Shown here piece by piece: positions 60,901 through 64,000 of a stretch of 64,000 nucleotides of DNA (positions are counted from its first letter, which is position 1; the number at the start of each line of letters is the position of its first letter). Below the pieces are notes generated by a model. It saw nothing but the letters and a program-made list of their open reading frames with translations. It did not search any database and was not told where the DNA came from. The stretch comes from Nemopilema nomurai (taxonomy: Eukaryota; Cnidaria; Scyphozoa; Rhizostomeae; Rhizostomatidae). A program made the position numbers and the translations under genes. Location: positions 600,727 to 664,726 of the forward strand of contig ML133382.1 of NCBI GenBank assembly GCA_003864495.1, in the 5' to 3' direction.

Positions 60901-63900
60901 TTCGTTTTCTGTAGTAGAGAAGGCGATGGACTTTAGAAGACAGGTATCGGCGGACTGGCTCAGAATTTTAAACCGGTCACGAAGAACTTTCAGGGTTCTT
61001 TATGGGGACGGCCAGATAAAAGCCATGTGTCTAAGTGAATATTTTATCATCACCAATCGACTTCTCACAGACACAGACATATGTCGCAATAATTATCTGT
61101 TTGGTACCAAAATGCAGTTAAACAATAGAAAATCATCTTTTGAAAAGGGCTCCCCTTTTCAGTACAATGGAGGTTTTTTGTAAAATAGGTAGAATGTCTA
61201 GCTGTCACTGAAATCAAGTTTTCAATTTGGTCGAAAGTGAACAAATACAATGATGAATAGAGATGAATCCAAGGAACACGACGGAAGAAGTATAAGTGTA
61301 TATTCCTGTGTCAACTATGTGCATCTAAAAATGATGCTACAAGAGGGTTTATCATGTTGCAGGAGGGTTACCACTTTTATCCTCATACACAGCAATTGTG
61401 TAGCTGCTCGTATTTGAATTTTCGTTACCTTTTCATGCGAATATGAAGAGGCGAAATTAAAAATGGTGCCCATACCTCTTTTGCCTGCGATGATGCATGC
61501 TGCAGCGCCAAGAAGGACTGCTAAATATAACACGAGTCTGATCTTCATTTTGCTGTGAGAGAAACAGAACTGACGGTGGACCTTTTCATAAAAGCATTTT
61601 CAATATTAGTATGAATCCATAATTTTCAGTACCATTAATCCGCAAGGGAGAAGCTTGCTTTGAAACTCCCCTGGGGTATCGTTCCAAAGGGGAGAAACCT
61701 CGACAATCTGAACTCGGCTCCTTGGCATTTATGGCAACTTATTGTTTAATTAAATATCCAAGTTAGCTAGAATGATAGGACATACCTCATCAACCTTTTC
61801 TTTTTGAAGCTCTTCCCAGCCTGTTGAATGCCTCCTATAACCGCGCATGTTCTCTATCACCATTTATACGCTTTTACTTCCTCCTTGATTCATCCTCGAA
61901 ACCGGTTTTTCTGGCTTTCCTGGCACTTAATTCTGTATTTAGCGTGTAATTGCCATCCAAAAGCTGCTAATTATGGTGTTTGCGTACAGGGACTTTCTGG
62001 AATTCCCGTTTCTACGTCACCAACTTGAATTCGCTTGAATTTTCGACTTATGTGTGCCCATTAAGCCTTGAATTGATCTTTAAGATAAAAATATGAAGAG
62101 AAATTGAAGAAAAGAAACGGTTGAATTATAAACTAATTTTGGTTTTCAGTTAAGTGCTATTAGAATTGATCCTTGTTTTCTTGGGTAAATGGAAAACAGT
62201 CAAATTAAAAAAGAAGGGTTTGGGTTTTCCTTGTTTAGAGCATTTAAGAGCAGTTTTAGTTCTTTACAGGTGCTTTTCTCTCAGTTTTTAGTTTTTGGTT
62301 TTTTAAGTTTTGCTTTCTTCTAAGTATCTTTTTCAAGAAGTTTCTAAGTGAATAGCAATTCTGTTTTAGAAATTGAAAGGCCTTGGAAAATCAATGAATC
62401 CAAGAGAGATTGCGCAAGAAATCATCAATAATTTACCAGAAAACAATGTTATTGAAAAGGTAAAAGTTTTCGTCTAATGTACAAATTTGTGCCAATTGCA
62501 GCTTCTTTTCATGGAAAGATTATATGAAAACTTCATTACAGAAAATACCCCACACATGGCTGTATGCCCTGAAGATTTTAACTGCGGTGTAATGTGTTTT
62601 GCATTTCGTAGATATCCTTTTAAATTGATTAGAGCACACGTTCGTTTTATGGTATTGGTACTTCATCCACTGGTTTCTTCACTGAAGTTTAAAAAATTGA
62701 GACCTTTGCATTTCTTTCCTTTGCATCTTCCATCAAATTGTTTTTAATGCCTAGGCGGAAGTTGCTGGCCCAGGCTTCATCAACATCACCCTGAAAGACC
62801 AGGTGGTTCTCAATGTCTTGGACGACATCTTGAAGAGAGGCGTCTTGCCCCCCGGCATTGGAGCTAAGAAGAAGGTCGTCGTTGATTTCTCGTCACCAAA
62901 CATTGCCAAGGAGATGCACGTAGGCCACCTCAGATCGACCATAATAGGCGAGAGTCTGTGTCGGCTTCTGGAATACGTTGGCCACGATGTCCTAAGGTAA
63001 CAGCAAAATGACTTTTCTCGCTTTTCCAGGGGGGGGGGGGGGCATTAGTGACTTTTGAAGGTATCCCTCTAGAAAATAGGCATGGCTGAGTCTGTGACTG
63101 AACTTGAATTTTTTCAGGCTTAACCACGTGGGAGACTGGGGCACTCAATTTGGAATGCTTATAGCACACCTTGAAGACCAGTTCCCTGACTACAAAACCA
63201 CATCACCACCGATTGGAGATTTGCAGTCATTCTATAAGGTTAGGATTCTTTATCTGTTTATATGATGTCGAGAACTGGGCTTAGACCGCGCTGCAATTGC
63301 AATCGAAGGTCTTTGCACATTGTTTATCAATCAACTGAGTCACCTGGTCATTTCGTGTTTCCTTTGTGAATATTTGCCAAGTGATTTTGCTGAGTACTGC
63401 TCTCTTTTTAGGGAAACTACTTGTAGCTTAATCGTTTTTGATGTTTTCAGTATACCATAAACGTTTGGCAGAGATAGAGAGTTTGTAGTGTGAATAGGTT
63501 AGGGCTGCATCCCTACTTTTCATTCACTGTCATGTGAAATTGTAACATTCAAGCTGGGCTGAAATTATGAACATATCTTTTCTCGAATTTTCCGGCATTA
63601 GAAGCTTTATCTCTCATGAATGCGAGACTGTAATGTAAATATTGATGTACCTGATTCACAGGCTTCAAAAAAGCGATTTGACGAGGAAGAGGACTTCAAG
63701 AAGAGAGCTTACCAGCGAGTTGTCGAGCTCCAGGGAGGACAGCCGGACATTGTCAAGGCCTGGCAGTTGATTTGCAACGAATCTCGTAAAGGTCTGTTTA
63801 TTCAGTTTATTTCTTACTCTTTTGTTCGATACAATTAGTTTGAATTTAATGTATGTTAGCTGTGATCTAGATATATATCTGAGAATAAAAGCACCTGTTA

Positions 63901-64000
63901 GTGTGGAAAGTGGAGAAATGACTTTACGAGGAGTTTTTTCGTGCTAGTTCCTCATTTTAATGTTTTTCAATTATAACGCCATAAGGACAATTACATTTCC
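57989..64000 (+). CDS. RARS1: Cytosolic arginyl-tRNA synthetase (5' part, runs off the window)
   Basis: RARS1 charges tRNA-Arg and in animals sits in the multi-tRNA-synthetase complex. Exons seen: 57989-58051, 58477-58623, 58869-59057, 62370-62459, 62755-62996, 63118-63238 and 63662-63791 (phase 1 out). They make about 327 codons, roughly half of the usual ~660, and phases agree at each junction. The start ATG is in a good context (gaggaaaaATGGCT). The N-terminus has a heptad region ([20 protein letters not shown]) matching the leucine-zipper part used for complex binding. Next comes the ArgRS N-domain ([26 protein letters not shown]). The catalytic start is [19 protein letters not shown], where HVGH (218-221) is the class I HIGH motif. 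[19 protein letters not shown] and [17 protein letters not shown] follow. The KMSKS-equivalent region and anticodon domain lie beyond the window. Confidence 0.95.
59058..62369. other. RARS1 intron 3 (3.3 kb)
   Basis: It runs from the donor after exon 3 (gtacat) to the acceptor ctgttttag. It holds the antisense secreted-precursor exons at 60819-60908 and 61476-61548. Elsewhere the open frames are short and without recognisable content. Confidence 0.7.
60819..61548 (-). CDS. Putative secreted acidic precursor, antisense in RARS1 intron (partial model)
   Basis: Two minus-strand exons join in phase 1. Exon 61476-61548 starts with ATG and encodes a clear signal peptide, [20 protein letters not shown], then AGKRG. 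Exon 60819-60908 has the acceptor ctctactacag and the donor AAAG|gtgact. It encodes about 30 residues of which over a third are Asp/Glu and which have no Cys ([18 protein letters not shown]). A phase 1-1 exon of this kind, between a signal peptide and a later basic segment, is the usual plan of small secreted propeptides. A possible last exon with several Cys and Lys/Arg lies around 60375-60455, but its Cys-bearing frame does not fit the phase, so it is left out. The mature product and its role are unknown. Confidence 0.5.
63029..63042 (+). repeat. Poly-G tract in an RARS1 intron
   Basis: A run of 14 G between the exons ending at 62996 and starting at 63118. Confidence 0.9.

Overview
The window is metazoan nuclear DNA: AT-rich, with short exons, GT-AG introns and no operons. 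It is most likely from a cnidarian, probably a stony coral. The basis is a tandem array of PAN/apple plus Cys-rich plus fibrinogen lectin-like genes, a single-exon rhodopsin-class GPCR, LINE and MITE relics, and animal-type PWP2, ABCE1, MTERF and cytosolic arginyl-tRNA synthetase. The species cannot be named from the sequence alone.

Layout. (1) 1-12283: a near-identical ~6.04 kb segment in direct tandem, carrying three fibrinogen-related genes: the 3' end of copy A, copy B, and copy C. The repeat boundary lies inside the fibrinogen exon, so copies A and B share one C-terminus and copy C has another. Copy B has three 1-nt deletions in the fibrinogen exon; copy C has one in the PAN exon. (2) 12284-14290: gene-free, with two TIR-type elements. 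(3) 14291-18024: a six-exon gene for an unrecognised 170-residue, probably mitochondrial protein. (4) 18025-20272: a LINE relic and the PWP2 promoter with a CACGTG box. (5) 20273-39411: PWP2, 21 exons that join in frame to 893 codons. Its 8.3 kb fifth intron holds an antisense single-exon GPCR gene (26494-27507). (6) 39412-43202: intergenic, with a weak three-exon candidate. (7) 43203-52442, minus strand: ABCE1, 20 exons that join in frame to 607 codons, including one apparent GC-AG intron. (8) 52991-54706: an intronless MTERF-family gene, head to head with ABCE1. (9) 54707-57988: gene-free. (10) 57989 to the window end: the 5' part of RARS1, seven exons seen. Its 3.3 kb fourth-position intron holds an antisense gene fragment for a secreted acidic precursor.

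How they relate. PWP2 (90S pre-ribosome), ABCE1 (ribosome recycling), RARS1 (tRNA charging) and an MTERF factor (mitochondrial expression) are housekeeping translation genes. Between and inside them sit lineage-variable genes: the fibrinogen lectins, the orphan GPCR and the secreted precursor. I saw no CRISPR array, prokaryotic insertion sequence or convincing tRNA/rRNA gene. Exon boundaries were assigned by hand from splice consensus, phase and family resemblance.
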